Shown in pieces: positions 1-8,705 of a DNA stretch of 64,000 bases (positions are counted from its first letter, which is position 1; each line of letters opens with the position of its first letter). The stretch covers positions 62,001-126,000 of the forward strand of contig NZ_JADNRC010000007.1 in NCBI RefSeq assembly GCF_015594725.1. The letters are read 5' to 3'. Source of the DNA: Flavobacterium sp. ALJ2. GTDB taxonomy: Bacteria > Bacteroidota > Bacteroidia > Flavobacteriales > Flavobacteriaceae. Made by a program: the position numbers and the translations under genes. The notes beneath the pieces were generated by a model, which saw only the letters and a list, made by a program, of their open reading frames with translations, was not told the origin of the DNA and made no database searches.

Positions 1-1
1 C

Positions 2-661
2 TACCAATGTTTAAATTGTGGTAAGAAGAAAAAAATATTCCGTCAGGGATTTTGTTACGATTGTTTTTACTCAAGTCCTGCAGTTGGAGATTGGATTATG
101 AAACCAGAATTAAGTACGGCACATTTAGGAATACAGGATCGTGATCTAGTATATGAAGAAAAAGTGCAATTGCAACCGCATATTGTATACTTGGCTTTGT
201 CTAGCGAAGTAAAAGTAGGAGTGACTAGAAAAACACAAGTACCTACACGTTGGATCGATCAGGGTGCAACGCAAGCATTGGCAATCGTAGAAGTTCCTAA
301 TAGATACTTAGCAGGAATTACCGAGGTGGCGTTAAAAAATCATTATGCAGATAAAACAAATTGGAGAAAAATGCTTCAGAATAATGTAGAAAGCGTTGAT
401 TTAATTCTTGAAAAAGCCAAAGTAGAAAGTTTGATTCCGGATGAAGTTCGCGAATATTTTTATCCAGAGAAAAATGATTTGTATGAAATGCATTATCCAG
501 TTCTTGAATATCCAAAAAAAGTAGCAAGTTTGAGTCTAGATAAAACGCCAACTTTTCAAGGAAAACTAGCCGGAATAAAAGGACAGTATTTATTGTTTGA
601 AGATGGAACAGTTTTTAATATTCGTGGATCCGAAGGATATGTAGTGACAATAAATGTATAA
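2..661 (+). CDS. DUF2797 family protein, 5' end outside the window
   Basis: The frame is open from the first bases, so the gene starts upstream and the in-frame ATG at position 98 is internal. The visible 219 residues begin with a zinc-ribbon-like segment holding two CxxC pairs (CLNC and CYDC) and continue into a conserved region with GVTRKTQVPTRWIDQGA, typical of DUF2797 proteins. The family has no settled biochemical function; the cysteine pairs suggest metal binding. It is followed by a bidirectional terminator and then the convergent AsmA-like gene. Family identity is fairly sure; the role is unknown. Confidence 0.85.
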   Translation, partial: YQCLNCGKKKKIFRQGFCYDCFYSSPAVGDWIMKPELSTAHLGIQDRDLVYEEKVQLQPHIVYLALSSEVKVGVTRKTQVPTRWIDQGATQALAIVEVPNRYLAGITEVALKNHYADKTNWRKMLQNNVESVDLILEKAKVESLIPDEVREYFYPEKNDLYEMHYPVLEYPKKVASLSLDKTPTFQGKLAGIKGQYLLFEDGTVFNIRGSEGYVVTINV

Positions 662-760
662 TTCTTAAAAGTGATATTTAACGCGTAGAAACATTTTTTA
701 TACTTTGAAAGTCAAGCTAGGTTGCTATGTGTTGAATGAAAATTTGCTGATTAAAAAAAA

Positions 761-790
761 AAAGCCTAAAAATTAATATTTTTAGGCTTT
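761..790. terminator. Bidirectional intrinsic terminator
   Basis: A perfect 13-bp stem (AAAGCCTAAAAAT with its complement) and a 4-nt loop is preceded by an A run and followed by T-rich sequence. It lies between the convergent DUF2797 and AsmA-like genes and can serve both. Confidence 0.85.
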
Positions 791-810
791 TTAAATTTAA
801 TGATATGGCT

Positions 811-3444
811 TTATGGAGTCGTCGCAGGCTCTTCTTTTTTCTTTTTCTTAAACAAACCGTTTAATAAATCGGCAGCTTTATTCACCTGTTCGGTAGTTTT
901 TTCTTTATTAGCAGCGCCAGCTTTTGTAGTGTCTTTTGATTTGGTGTTTTTATTAATCAAATCGGTTAAAGCAGTAGTTCCTTGTTTTGTCAGTTTTTCT
1001 TTTTGCTGATTAACCAATTGAGTGGTTAAACTTGTAACAGCACTTTTCATGTCGGTAGATACTTTCGGATTAGAAAAATTTCCAGTTAATAAAGCGTTAA
1101 TCGGAATGTTTTCTAGTTTAGCAGCATCAGTAGGAGATAATTTTGCAATAAACGCATTGGCTTCAGATCCAAGATATTTTGCAGGAACATCAAGTTTAAT
1201 GTTGTAATTCATTGTTTGGTCAAAACCATGCGTTCCACCAATTGTAGCTTTTATATCCTGATATTTTATATCAAAAGGTTTTACGTTTACTTTTCCATTC
1301 TCAAATGTAAGTCCAACTTTTAAATCATTTAGGTTTAGCTTATTAACATCAAGGAATTTAATATTAGAAGTTAAAGCATTTAATACAGTCGAATTTTTAG
1401 GATTAACAGTTGTCGAAAGTAATTGTCCTATCAAATCTCCTGAAATTGATTTTAAATCTGGAGTTAATTCAGTAGCATTTAGATTTCCATTAAGTTTTAT
1501 AGTTGAATTTATTTTACCATTGATAATTCCTGCTATCGGAGCAATCTTTTTCAACATATCTAGTTGCGTGAATGATTGTGCAATATCAACTTGATTGAAT
1601 CCTAAATTCATATTAAAAGTAGGAACTTTTTCTTTTGTTGAAACAGTCCCATTTAAGCCAATAGTTCCTCCAAAAATTGATGTTTTAAAGTTCTCTAAAG
1701 TTGCTTTTTCGTCTTTTACAATTATTTTTCCAGCAACATTTGTTAGTTTTAAATTATCATACAAAACTGTATTTGCTTTTGCAGTCAAAGTACAATTTAA
1801 GAAAGCTGGAATTTTCATTGCTTCGGCTGGTTTAGCTTTGGCTTTAGAATCTATTTCTGTTTTAGCTGGAGCAGGTTCTCCTGTAGTCATAAAGTCATCA
1901 ACAGCCAATTGGTTTGAGCTCATGTTGAAATTTCCTCTAAGCTCTTGTTTCTTAAACATAAAACCATAGAAGTTTTCAAGAACACCATTGATGCTAATAT
2001 CACTTTTTCCAGTTGTAGCATCAAATTGTTTTAAGTTAATTGTACTTGGATTAAACTGAACCAAAGCAGTACTAATATTCATTGATTTGTTGTTCTCATC
2101 TGTATATTTAAATCCAGATAAGCTCATTGTACCCGCATTTTTTATGTTTTGATATTGACTTTTTTCAACTGAAGCCATATCAAAATTAGTAGTCACATCA
2201 GCTTTTAAAATACCAGACAATGGTTTATCCATTTTTATAGGATATGCTTTAGAAAGATTGGCTAAATTAATAGTTCCTTTTAATGCAGCATCTACAATAG
2301 GATTAACAGTAATGTTCTTGATATTTGCTTTAGCACTAAAAACATCTTGATCAATCTTGAACGAAAGTTTATCCAAATTTACATACGTATCATTTAAAAC
2401 TCCAGTTTCGTTTATGATCTTAGTGTCAATTACAATGTTCTGAACTGATTTTGGTAAGTTTGGATATTTAAACGAAGCATTGTTGGATGCAATTGCAATA
2501 TTAAATTTAGGAACAGTAGTGTCTGAAAATAAGCCTTTTGCAAATCCTACAATCGTAAAATCTCCTGTAGTTTTTACACCATCTAATCCAGATGCATAAG
2601 CAGAAGGAATTAGACCTAAGAAGTTTGTAAATGATGAGGTAGGTGTTTTAAATTTTAAATCATATTGTTGACCACCTTCAACCATTTGAATAAAGCCATC
2701 AAATTCTAAAGGCAACTGATTAATTAAAGCTTTATTTTCTTTAAAAGTATATTTGTTTTTTTCTAAATCAATACCTAAAACGGCATCAAGAGTTAGTGAT
2801 ACATTTTTCATGTAATTTATCTTGTCCATATCCAAAGATACTTTGGCGGTCGATTTTGTCGTTAAATCCAATAGTGAAGCTGTGAAATCACCTTTCCCTT
2901 CATGATTCAAGCTATCGATAACCATTTTTATTTTTGAGCTTTGATCAAAATATCTAAAAGTGAAATTTTCAATTTTATAACCTTGGATTTTTAAAGCAAG
3001 TGGTTTGCTAGCTGTCTCATCTTTTTTAGATTCGTCTTTTTTTAATGCAATGTCAAAATTCCCAACACCATTTTTATCGAATATAATATTGATTAATCCA
3101 TTTTTAGTGTCGATTCCCTGAATATTCAAAGGTTCGTCTTTTCCTTTGAAAAGCTCTTTGATACTCATCTTTAAATTTAATTCACCCAATGAAACTAATG
3201 TATCACCTTCAAAAGGAGCTTTGTTGATAATCACTAGTTTTTCTATGGAAACGTTAGCATTCGGGAAGTTTTTAAATAAACTCAAATCAGCATCTACAAA
3301 ACTAACTTTGGCATCAACACTTTCATTGATAGCTTCAGATATTTTGGCTTTTATCTGGTCTTTAAAAAAATACGGAATTGCAAACAACGAAGCAATTAGT
3401 AAAAGGATTACTATTCCTGCGATTTTCAGAGTTTTCTTTAGCAT
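811..3444 (-). CDS. AsmA-like family protein (large envelope protein)
   Basis: This 877-residue protein has one N-terminal membrane segment (about residues 8-27) followed by a long, beta-rich region exposed to the periplasm. The opening (LKIAGIVILLLIASLFAIPYF, then a segment on forming a subunit against lipids) and the repeated patterns such as GTINLANLSKAYP and NGTVSTKEKVPTFNMNL are those of AsmA/TamB-like proteins, thought to carry phospholipid across the periplasm or help outer membrane assembly. The C-terminus is lysine-rich and low in complexity (LFKKKKKEEPATTP). It appears to be a single-gene unit, ending at the terminator near 775. The exact cargo cannot be read from sequence. Confidence 0.85.
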   Translation of the reverse strand: MLKKTLKIAGIVILLLIASLFAIPYFFKDQIKAKISEAINESVDAKVSFVDADLSLFKNFPNANVSIEKLVIINKAPFEGDTLVSLGELNLKMSIKELFKGKDEPLNIQGIDTKNGLINIIFDKNGVGNFDIALKKDESKKDETASKPLALKIQGYKIENFTFRYFDQSSKIKMVIDSLNHEGKGDFTASLLDLTTKSTAKVSLDMDKINYMKNVSLTLDAVLGIDLEKNKYTFKENKALINQLPLEFDGFIQMVEGGQQYDLKFKTPTSSFTNFLGLIPSAYASGLDGVKTTGDFTIVGFAKGLFSDTTVPKFNIAIASNNASFKYPNLPKSVQNIVIDTKIINETGVLNDTYVNLDKLSFKIDQDVFSAKANIKNITVNPIVDAALKGTINLANLSKAYPIKMDKPLSGILKADVTTNFDMASVEKSQYQNIKNAGTMSLSGFKYTDENNKSMNISTALVQFNPSTINLKQFDATTGKSDISINGVLENFYGFMFKKQELRGNFNMSSNQLAVDDFMTTGEPAPAKTEIDSKAKAKPAEAMKIPAFLNCTLTAKANTVLYDNLKLTNVAGKIIVKDEKATLENFKTSIFGGTIGLNGTVSTKEKVPTFNMNLGFNQVDIAQSFTQLDMLKKIAPIAGIINGKINSTIKLNGNLNATELTPDLKSISGDLIGQLLSTTVNPKNSTVLNALTSNIKFLDVNKLNLNDLKVGLTFENGKVNVKPFDIKYQDIKATIGGTHGFDQTMNYNIKLDVPAKYLGSEANAFIAKLSPTDAAKLENIPINALLTGNFSNPKVSTDMKSAVTSLTTQLVNQQKEKLTKQGTTALTDLINKNTKSKDTTKAGAANKEKTTEQVNKAADLLNGLFKKKKKEEPATTP

Positions 3445-3596
3445 ATAAGTAGTTATTTGGATTCAGTTATTACAAGCAATTTCTGTGCCTGTTTATTGCA
3501 AAAATAAACTTTTATGAGTGATTCCTTCTTCAAAATTTTTATAAAAAGGAATTTAAGCATATTCATTTGTAAGCTTTATCTTTTTTTATAGAAAAA

Positions 3597-3640
3597 AATA
3601 GCCTACTACATATCGAGGGGTTGGATATGAGTAAGCTATT
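3597..3640 (-). terminator. Orphan terminator-like hairpin
   Basis: A stem of about 17 bp (AATAGC-TACT-CATATC arms, one mismatch and one bulged base) with a 9-nt loop is followed on the minus strand by a run of seven T. It lies about 170 nt beyond the sppA terminator, so it may end a small minus-strand transcript from about 3650-3800 or act as a back-up terminator. Confidence 0.5.
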
Positions 3641-3811
3641 CAAAAAAATAAACAGGGTAATATTGTTATGAATTCTACTAGCGTAAAATGTCTTAAAAGC
3701 TTGTATAACTGACCTTGCAATATTTCGGCTAAAGTAGCAACAAGATGCAGTTATATATGTTACCAGTAAATTAAACCTGAGTTAACTTTAAGCGATTTAT
3801 ATAAAACAAAA

Positions 3812-3840
3812 AATCCGTTTAAGTTAGACTCAAACGGATT
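3812..3840 (-). terminator. Intrinsic terminator of sppA
   Basis: Inverted repeat AATCCGTTT ... AAACGGATT, followed on the minus strand by a T run, directly downstream of the sppA stop codon. Confidence 0.85.
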
Positions 3841-3861
3841 GTAATATGTAATGAAGTTTAA

Positions 3862-5625
3862 TTATTGAATATTAATTTGAAAAGGCATCATTGCTTGGAC
3901 TCCTTTTTTATTTTGTAATCTTTTTACTTGCTCGATAATAAAATAATTTTCTTCACCTATTTCTTCTTTAATGAAATTCTCTTTTGATTTTGCAAAAGGC
4001 AAACTTTGCAACATATCATTGAACTTCTTTTCGTATTCTGGATAGTTTTGTGTGCTATAGTCTTTTATTTTAGCAAGAGTTGCAGCTTCAGCTATCGCAT
4101 CATTTAAGCCTCCAATTTTATCTACAAGCCCAATTTTTACGGCTTCAGAACCAGCCCAAACTCTTCCTTGTGCAATAGCATCAACTTGATCAAAAGTCAT
4201 TTTTCTTCCTTCGGCAACATGAGTTACAAAAGTTTTGTAAATATGTTCAACACCTTCTAATGTTACAGCTTTGAAGTTTTCATCCAAAGGTACAAATGGG
4301 CTATAGTTGGCAGCATTGTCATGAGTTTTTACTTGTTCAGTATTAATTCCTAGTTTATTTGCCAAAGGAGTGAAATTTGGAAGTACTCCAAAAACTCCAA
4401 TAGAACCAGTTATTGTATTGCTTTCGGCAAATATTTTATTAGCATTACAAGCAATATAATATCCTCCAGATGCTGCATAATTACCCATAGAAACAACTAC
4501 AGGTTTTACTTTTTTAGTCAATTCTACCTCTCTCCAAATCAAATCAGAAGTTAAGGCACTTCCTCCAGGACTATCAATTCTAAGTACTATTGCTTTTACA
4601 TCTTTGTTTTTACGGGCTTCTTGTAGTGAACGACGCATAGATCCTTCGCCAATAACAGTTACATCACCTTCACCGCTTTGAATTTCTCCCTGAGCATAGA
4701 TAATTGCGATTTGGTCGCTTGAAGAATTAGAGCTAACAGCAGTTGTAATAATATTTTGTGTGTAATCAGAGATAGAAACTTTGTTATAATCATCATCGCC
4801 TGTTACTTTCAATGCTTTTTTGATAGCATCATGATATACATCTTCGTAGGCAATAATATCAACAAGACGCTCGGCTTTTGCCATTTGTGGTGTTCTTGCC
4901 AAAAGTCCATTCGCGATTTCATTTAATCGGGTAACCGGAATGTTACGGCTTTTAGAAATATCAGCAACAACAGTATTCCAAATAGAGTTTAATAAAGCGC
5001 CAGTTTGTTCTCTGTTGGCATCGCTCATTTTGTTTTCAAGAAATGGTTCAACAGCACTTTTGTATTTCCCATGACGAATTACCTCCATATGGATACCTGA
5101 TTTCTCTTGAAAATCTTTAAAAAACATAATTTCAGAAGACAGCCCTTTAAAATCTAAATCACCAACAGGATTTAGATAAATTGTATTTGCAACCGAATTT
5201 AAATAGTATTCTTTTTGAGAATATGCATTAGAATAAGCCATTACAAACTTTCCTGATTTTTTAAAACTTTCAAGAGCATTTCGTAAATCTTTACTTTGTG
5301 CCATTCCTAAAGATGAAGCATCATTAAGAATCGAAATTCCTTTAATGTTATCATCTGTTTTTGCGACATCTATGGCATTAATGATATCTGTTAGACCAAT
5401 ACCTTTTTGCTCAGAAAAAATAGTTACCCAAGGGTCTTTGTATTTTCCAGCATAATCATTTTGTATTTTTCTTAAATCAAGTTCAATTACAGAGTCACTT
5501 TTTACTGTAACAGCATTACTATCGCCTCCAAAAAGAGCAGCTAATAACATTATTCCAAAAAAAGACAGCATAAAAAAAACAAAAATACCGATTACGGTAG
5601 CTATTACATTTCCTAAAAATTTCAT
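3862..5625 (-). CDS. sppA: Signal peptide peptidase SppA, 67K type
   Basis: SppA is a membrane-anchored serine protease of family S49 that degrades cleaved signal peptides. The 587-residue length fits the long form with two tandem protease domains, as in E. coli. One membrane helix lies at about residues 8-32. The general-base lysine is in YKSAVEPF (Lys189) in the N-terminal domain, and the nucleophile is Ser386 in NYAASGGYY in the C-terminal domain, preceded by DSPGGSAL. This is the split Ser/Lys dyad arrangement known for the family. It has its own terminator and is divergent from folK. All expected catalytic parts are present. Confidence 0.96.
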   Translation of the reverse strand: MKFLGNVIATVIGIFVFFMLSFFGIMLLAALFGGDSNAVTVKSDSVIELDLRKIQNDYAGKYKDPWVTIFSEQKGIGLTDIINAIDVAKTDDNIKGISILNDASSLGMAQSKDLRNALESFKKSGKFVMAYSNAYSQKEYYLNSVANTIYLNPVGDLDFKGLSSEIMFFKDFQEKSGIHMEVIRHGKYKSAVEPFLENKMSDANREQTGALLNSIWNTVVADISKSRNIPVTRLNEIANGLLARTPQMAKAERLVDIIAYEDVYHDAIKKALKVTGDDDYNKVSISDYTQNIITTAVSSNSSSDQIAIIYAQGEIQSGEGDVTVIGEGSMRRSLQEARKNKDVKAIVLRIDSPGGSALTSDLIWREVELTKKVKPVVVSMGNYAASGGYYIACNANKIFAESNTITGSIGVFGVLPNFTPLANKLGINTEQVKTHDNAANYSPFVPLDENFKAVTLEGVEHIYKTFVTHVAEGRKMTFDQVDAIAQGRVWAGSEAVKIGLVDKIGGLNDAIAEAATLAKIKDYSTQNYPEYEKKFNDMLQSLPFAKSKENFIKEEIGEENYFIIEQVKRLQNKKGVQAMMPFQINIQ

Positions 5626-5759
5626 AATTACATTTTTTTAATAAGTAGCTAAAAAGCTAAAATGTTACAAATCGCGACTTTATTTTTTTTATTTTGTTAT
5701 AAGTCGTTATACAAATATATTCTATTTCTAAAATACTTTTAGTTAATTTGCATCTAATT

Positions 5760-6893
5760 ATGAAATCACAATATCAGGTCGTTTTATCCATTGGAAGTAA
5801 CCAGGGAAATAGGTTAGCAAACATAGAAAACTGCATTAATCTGATACATCAGGAAATAGGTACTGTTGTTCAGGTTTCGAAGTTATATGAAACACCGGCT
5901 TGGGGTTTTGAGAGTGATGCGTTTTATAATTGTGCCTTGACTTTACATACCAATGCATCAGCACAAAAAATATTAAGTCAGGTTCTAAAAGTAGAAAAAC
6001 AATTAGGGCGTATTCGTTCAGAACAACAAGGATATCAATCCCGACTAATAGATATTGATTTGATTATTTATGAAGATGAGGTTATTAATACTGATAAACT
6101 TCAGATACCACATCCTTTGATGCAAAATCGGAATTTTGTTTTGATGCCCATCCAAGATTTAAATTTAAATTGGAAACATCCGATTTTTCAAAAAACAATT
6201 TCAGAATTAATTGCGATATCTCCTGACGATAGTGTTTGTACAGTTGTTCAGGATTTGAAAAGCCCGTTGCAGGAAATTCCAATGCAACAATTTAATTATA
6301 TTGCTTTTGAAGGAAATATTGGTGCTGGAAAAACAACTTTAGGTCATAAAATAGCCGATGATTTTAATGCTAAAACAGTATTAGAGCGTTTTGCAGACAA
6401 TCCTTTTTTACCTAAATTTTATAAAGATCAAAATCGATATGCTTTTCCGCTCGAAATGTCTTTTCTGGCAGATCGATATCAGCAATTATCTGATGATTTA
6501 GCGCAATTTGATTTATTTAAAGATTTTATCGTAGCCGATTATCATATTTTTAAATCATTAATCTTTGCCAAAATAACACTTGCAGAAGATGAATATCGCT
6601 TGTATCGAAACCTTTTTGATATTATCTATAAGGAAATGCCAAAACCAGATTTGTATGTTTATTTATATCAAAATACAGAACGATTATTGCATAATATAAA
6701 AAAGCGAGGCAGAAGCTATGAGCAAAATATTTCGGCTGAATATTTAGATAAAATCAATAATGGGTATTTGGAGTATATTAAGTCACAACCTGATTTGAAT
6801 GTTCTGATTATTGATGTTTCAGACCGCGATTTTGTAAAAAAACATGAAGACTATCTTTTTGTTTTAGAGGAGATTAAGAAAAAAACAGGATAA
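5760..6893 (+). CDS. folK: Fusion of HPPK (FolK) and deoxynucleoside kinase
   Basis: The N-terminal half (residues 1 to about 160) is 6-hydroxymethyl-7,8-dihydropterin pyrophosphokinase of folate synthesis, with LSIGSNQGNR at the start and the signature RLIDIDLI near residue 97. The C-terminal half (from about residue 178) is a deoxynucleoside kinase with P-loop GNIGAGKTT at 185-193, a DR-x-Y type region and a lid segment KKRGRSYE. The fused form of 377 residues joins folate synthesis and nucleotide salvage in one chain and is usual in Flavobacteriia. I chose the ATG at 5760 over an in-frame TTG at 5748 because the conserved HPPK start follows it at once. Its stop codon abuts the stop of the convergent CHAP gene without a gap. 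Confidence 0.93.
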   Translation: MKSQYQVVLSIGSNQGNRLANIENCINLIHQEIGTVVQVSKLYETPAWGFESDAFYNCALTLHTNASAQKILSQVLKVEKQLGRIRSEQQGYQSRLIDIDLIIYEDEVINTDKLQIPHPLMQNRNFVLMPIQDLNLNWKHPIFQKTISELIAISPDDSVCTVVQDLKSPLQEIPMQQFNYIAFEGNIGAGKTTLGHKIADDFNAKTVLERFADNPFLPKFYKDQNRYAFPLEMSFLADRYQQLSDDLAQFDLFKDFIVADYHIFKSLIFAKITLAEDEYRLYRNLFDIIYKEMPKPDLYVYLYQNTERLLHNIKKRGRSYEQNISAEYLDKINNGYLEYIKSQPDLNVLIIDVSDRDFVKKHEDYLFVLEEIKKKTG

Positions 6894-7487
6894 CTATTCT
6901 TTTCTTAGCCAACCCAGGATTCGATCATTGTCAATGATCCATTTACCTTCTTTATTGATTAAAGAAAAAACTTCTCTCGATTTACTAAACGGACCTGGAT
7001 TTTGCTGAATTATTTCAATCTCATTATCAGTAACATTCGAGACAATTGCAACGTGTCCGAATCGGTTAAAAAGAGTTCCGCTATAAATTAAAAGATCATC
7101 AGCTTTTGGTTTACTCACACTCGGATTGGTATATTGTACCAAATTTCTTTTTTCATTTCTCTGCCCATCTTTAAGATCTGCGTTAAAAAAGTCTTTGGCA
7201 TGACCATAACTATCAGGCATCTGATGATCAAAATGTTCGTAATAATACCTCTTTACAAATTCTACACATTGGTATTTTAAGCCAAGATTGTAATTGTCTG
7301 CAGTAAGATTTCTATCAGTAACATTATTTACTCCGCCATTGTAATAAACACGAACGCCATTTAAACTGTCCAAAGGCTGTCCTATGGTATGTTCTGTATT
7401 AAAATTAAATTTTTTAAAAGCCCATATTCCTGAGAAAAGAAATATTGATAAACCAATTAAGAGATAAGTCAAACGCTTGAATTTCAT
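6894..7487 (-). CDS. Membrane-anchored CHAP domain protein (putative amidase)
   Basis: One N-terminal membrane segment (about residues 7-24) is followed by a CHAP fold of the NlpC/P60 superfamily. The probable catalytic cysteine is Cys74 in YQCVEFVKR and the histidine is His145 in NRFGHVAIVS. CHAP enzymes are amidases that cut peptidoglycan peptides or glutathionylspermidine; the QCVEFVKRYY pattern recalls the latter group. The gene begins 21 nt after the SpoU-type methylase and is probably co-transcribed with it. The substrate is not certain. Confidence 0.8.
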   Translation of the reverse strand: MKFKRLTYLLIGLSIFLFSGIWAFKKFNFNTEHTIGQPLDSLNGVRVYYNGGVNNVTDRNLTADNYNLGLKYQCVEFVKRYYYEHFDHQMPDSYGHAKDFFNADLKDGQRNEKRNLVQYTNPSVSKPKADDLLIYSGTLFNRFGHVAIVSNVTDNEIEIIQQNPGPFSKSREVFSLINKEGKWIIDNDRILGWLRKE

Positions 7488-7508
7488 TATGATAGAGCTA
7501 AAGTTGTT

Positions 7509-8045
7509 TTATTTTGGCCAATTCATTTTTTGGAATAAATCCCAAACAACAATTCCTGCACTTACAGATATATTAAGAGAATGTTTGGTTCCTAATTGCG
7601 GAATTTCGATACAACCATCACAAATTGCAACAGCTTCCTGAGCGACACCATATACCTCATTTCCAAAAACTAGAGCATATTTCTTGTCTTTCTCTATTTC
7701 AAAATCTTGTAAAAAAACAGCACTTTCAACTTGTTCAATTGCAAGAGTTGTAATGTTTTCTTTTTTTAGATTTTCAATTACTTCTAATACATTTTCATGA
7801 TGTTCCCAAGTAACAGTTTCGGTGGCGCCAAGTGCGGTTTTGTGAATTTCTTTGTTGGGTGGAGTGGCAGTGATGCCACATAAGATTATTTTTTCTATCA
7901 AAAATGCATCTGCAGTTCGAAACACAGAGCCTATATTGTGTAAACTACGAATATCATCTAATACTAAAATAAGAGGTGTTTTTTCTGATTTTTTAAAATC
8001 GGTAATAGATTTTCTTTCGAGTTCGCTGTTTTCGAGTTTTCTCAT
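7509..8045 (-). CDS. TrmH/SpoU family RNA 2'-O-methyltransferase
   Basis: At 178 residues this is a compact SPOUT methyltransferase without an extra N-terminal RNA-binding domain. The three family motifs are visible: the arginine motif in DDIRSLHNIGSVFRTADAF, the SAM-knot motif LVFGNEVYGV and the C-terminal IPQLGTKHSLNISVSAG. Proteins of this set methylate the ribose of a tRNA or rRNA nucleotide; target choice cannot be told from sequence, though the short length resembles TrmH-type tRNA enzymes. It lies upstream of the CHAP gene in what looks like a two-gene unit. Confidence 0.9.
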   Translation of the reverse strand: MRKLENSELERKSITDFKKSEKTPLILVLDDIRSLHNIGSVFRTADAFLIEKIILCGITATPPNKEIHKTALGATETVTWEHHENVLEVIENLKKENITTLAIEQVESAVFLQDFEIEKDKKYALVFGNEVYGVAQEAVAICDGCIEIPQLGTKHSLNISVSAGIVVWDLFQKMNWPK

Positions 8046-8069
8046 AAATATTTAAATTCTAGTAATAAA

Positions 8070-8097
8070 AAAAGCTTCCAAATGTAAGGAAGCTTTT
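8070..8097 (-). terminator. Intrinsic terminator of the DUF1573 gene
   Basis: Stem AAAAGCTTCC/GGAAGCTTTT with an 8-nt loop and a T run on the minus strand, between the DUF1573 gene and the methyltransferase gene. Confidence 0.85.
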
Positions 8098-8124
8098 CGT
8101 TTATTTTTGTGGTTGTTTTACGAT

Positions 8125-8547
8125 TTAGCTTTTTGGAGCTTCATTCGCTGCTAAAACGGTACCTTTAATAGTAAGTATTTTTGTAGGTTGTCCAGCTGCA
8201 TTAGATGTAACTGTTACAGTTTTAGTAAAAGCACCTACTCTGTCAGTAGCGTATTTTACACCAATAATACCTTTTCCACCTGGAGCGATAGGCTCTTTTG
8301 GAGAAGTTGGTACTGTACATCCACAAGATCCTTGTGTGTTAGTAATGATTAATGGCTTGTTACCGTTGTTAGTAAATACAAATTCACGTTTTCCATCTGC
8401 ATTTTGTGCAATTGTTCCGTAATCGATAACTTCATTAACAAAAACCATCCCAGCACCATCAACTTTAGCAGTTTTAGCTTTAGCTTGGGCATTAGAGGTA
8501 GCAACGCTTAATACTGTAAACATTACAAGTAGAATTATTTTTTTCAT
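8125..8547 (-). CDS. Secreted DUF1573 domain protein
   Basis: The 140-residue product has a cleavable signal peptide (hydrophobic stretch to about residue 20, ending SNAQA) and one DUF1573 domain, an immunoglobulin-like beta fold with the marker FTNNGNKPLIITNTQGSCGC and the ending TKILTIKGTV. Such proteins are common and abundant in the periplasm of Bacteroidetes, but no enzymatic role is known; they look like binding or structural proteins. It is a single-gene unit with its own -7 promoter element at 8573 and its own terminator. Confidence 0.9.
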   Translation of the reverse strand: MKKIILLVMFTVLSVATSNAQAKAKTAKVDGAGMVFVNEVIDYGTIAQNADGKREFVFTNNGNKPLIITNTQGSCGCTVPTSPKEPIAPGGKGIIGVKYATDRVGAFTKTVTVTSNAAGQPTKILTIKGTVLAANEAPKS

Positions 8548-8572
8548 TTTCAGTTTAATTTTTAATTATTAA

Positions 8573-8580
8573 CAAATTTA
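8573..8580 (-). promoter_or_regulatory. Bacteroidetes -7 element upstream of DUF1573 gene
   Basis: TAAATTTG on the minus strand fits the TAnnTTTG consensus, 26 nt upstream of the start codon. No good -33 element is seen. Confidence 0.5.
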
Positions 8581-8705
8581 TGTAAAATATTGAAAGTGTA
8601 ACTTAAAATTGCCTTAAAAATATTTTAATTTTTTCAGTGATTCTTTATTCGCTTTAAAATTTATAAATTCGCTGTTATAATTTTTCATTTAAAAAACATA
8701 GTAAT

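Larger units (their letters stand above)
3445..3861. other. Non-coding interval of 417 nt
   Basis: No open frame of credible length is seen. It holds the sppA terminator at 3812-3840 and a second strong hairpin at 3597-3640 that belongs to no annotated gene. Confidence 0.6.
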
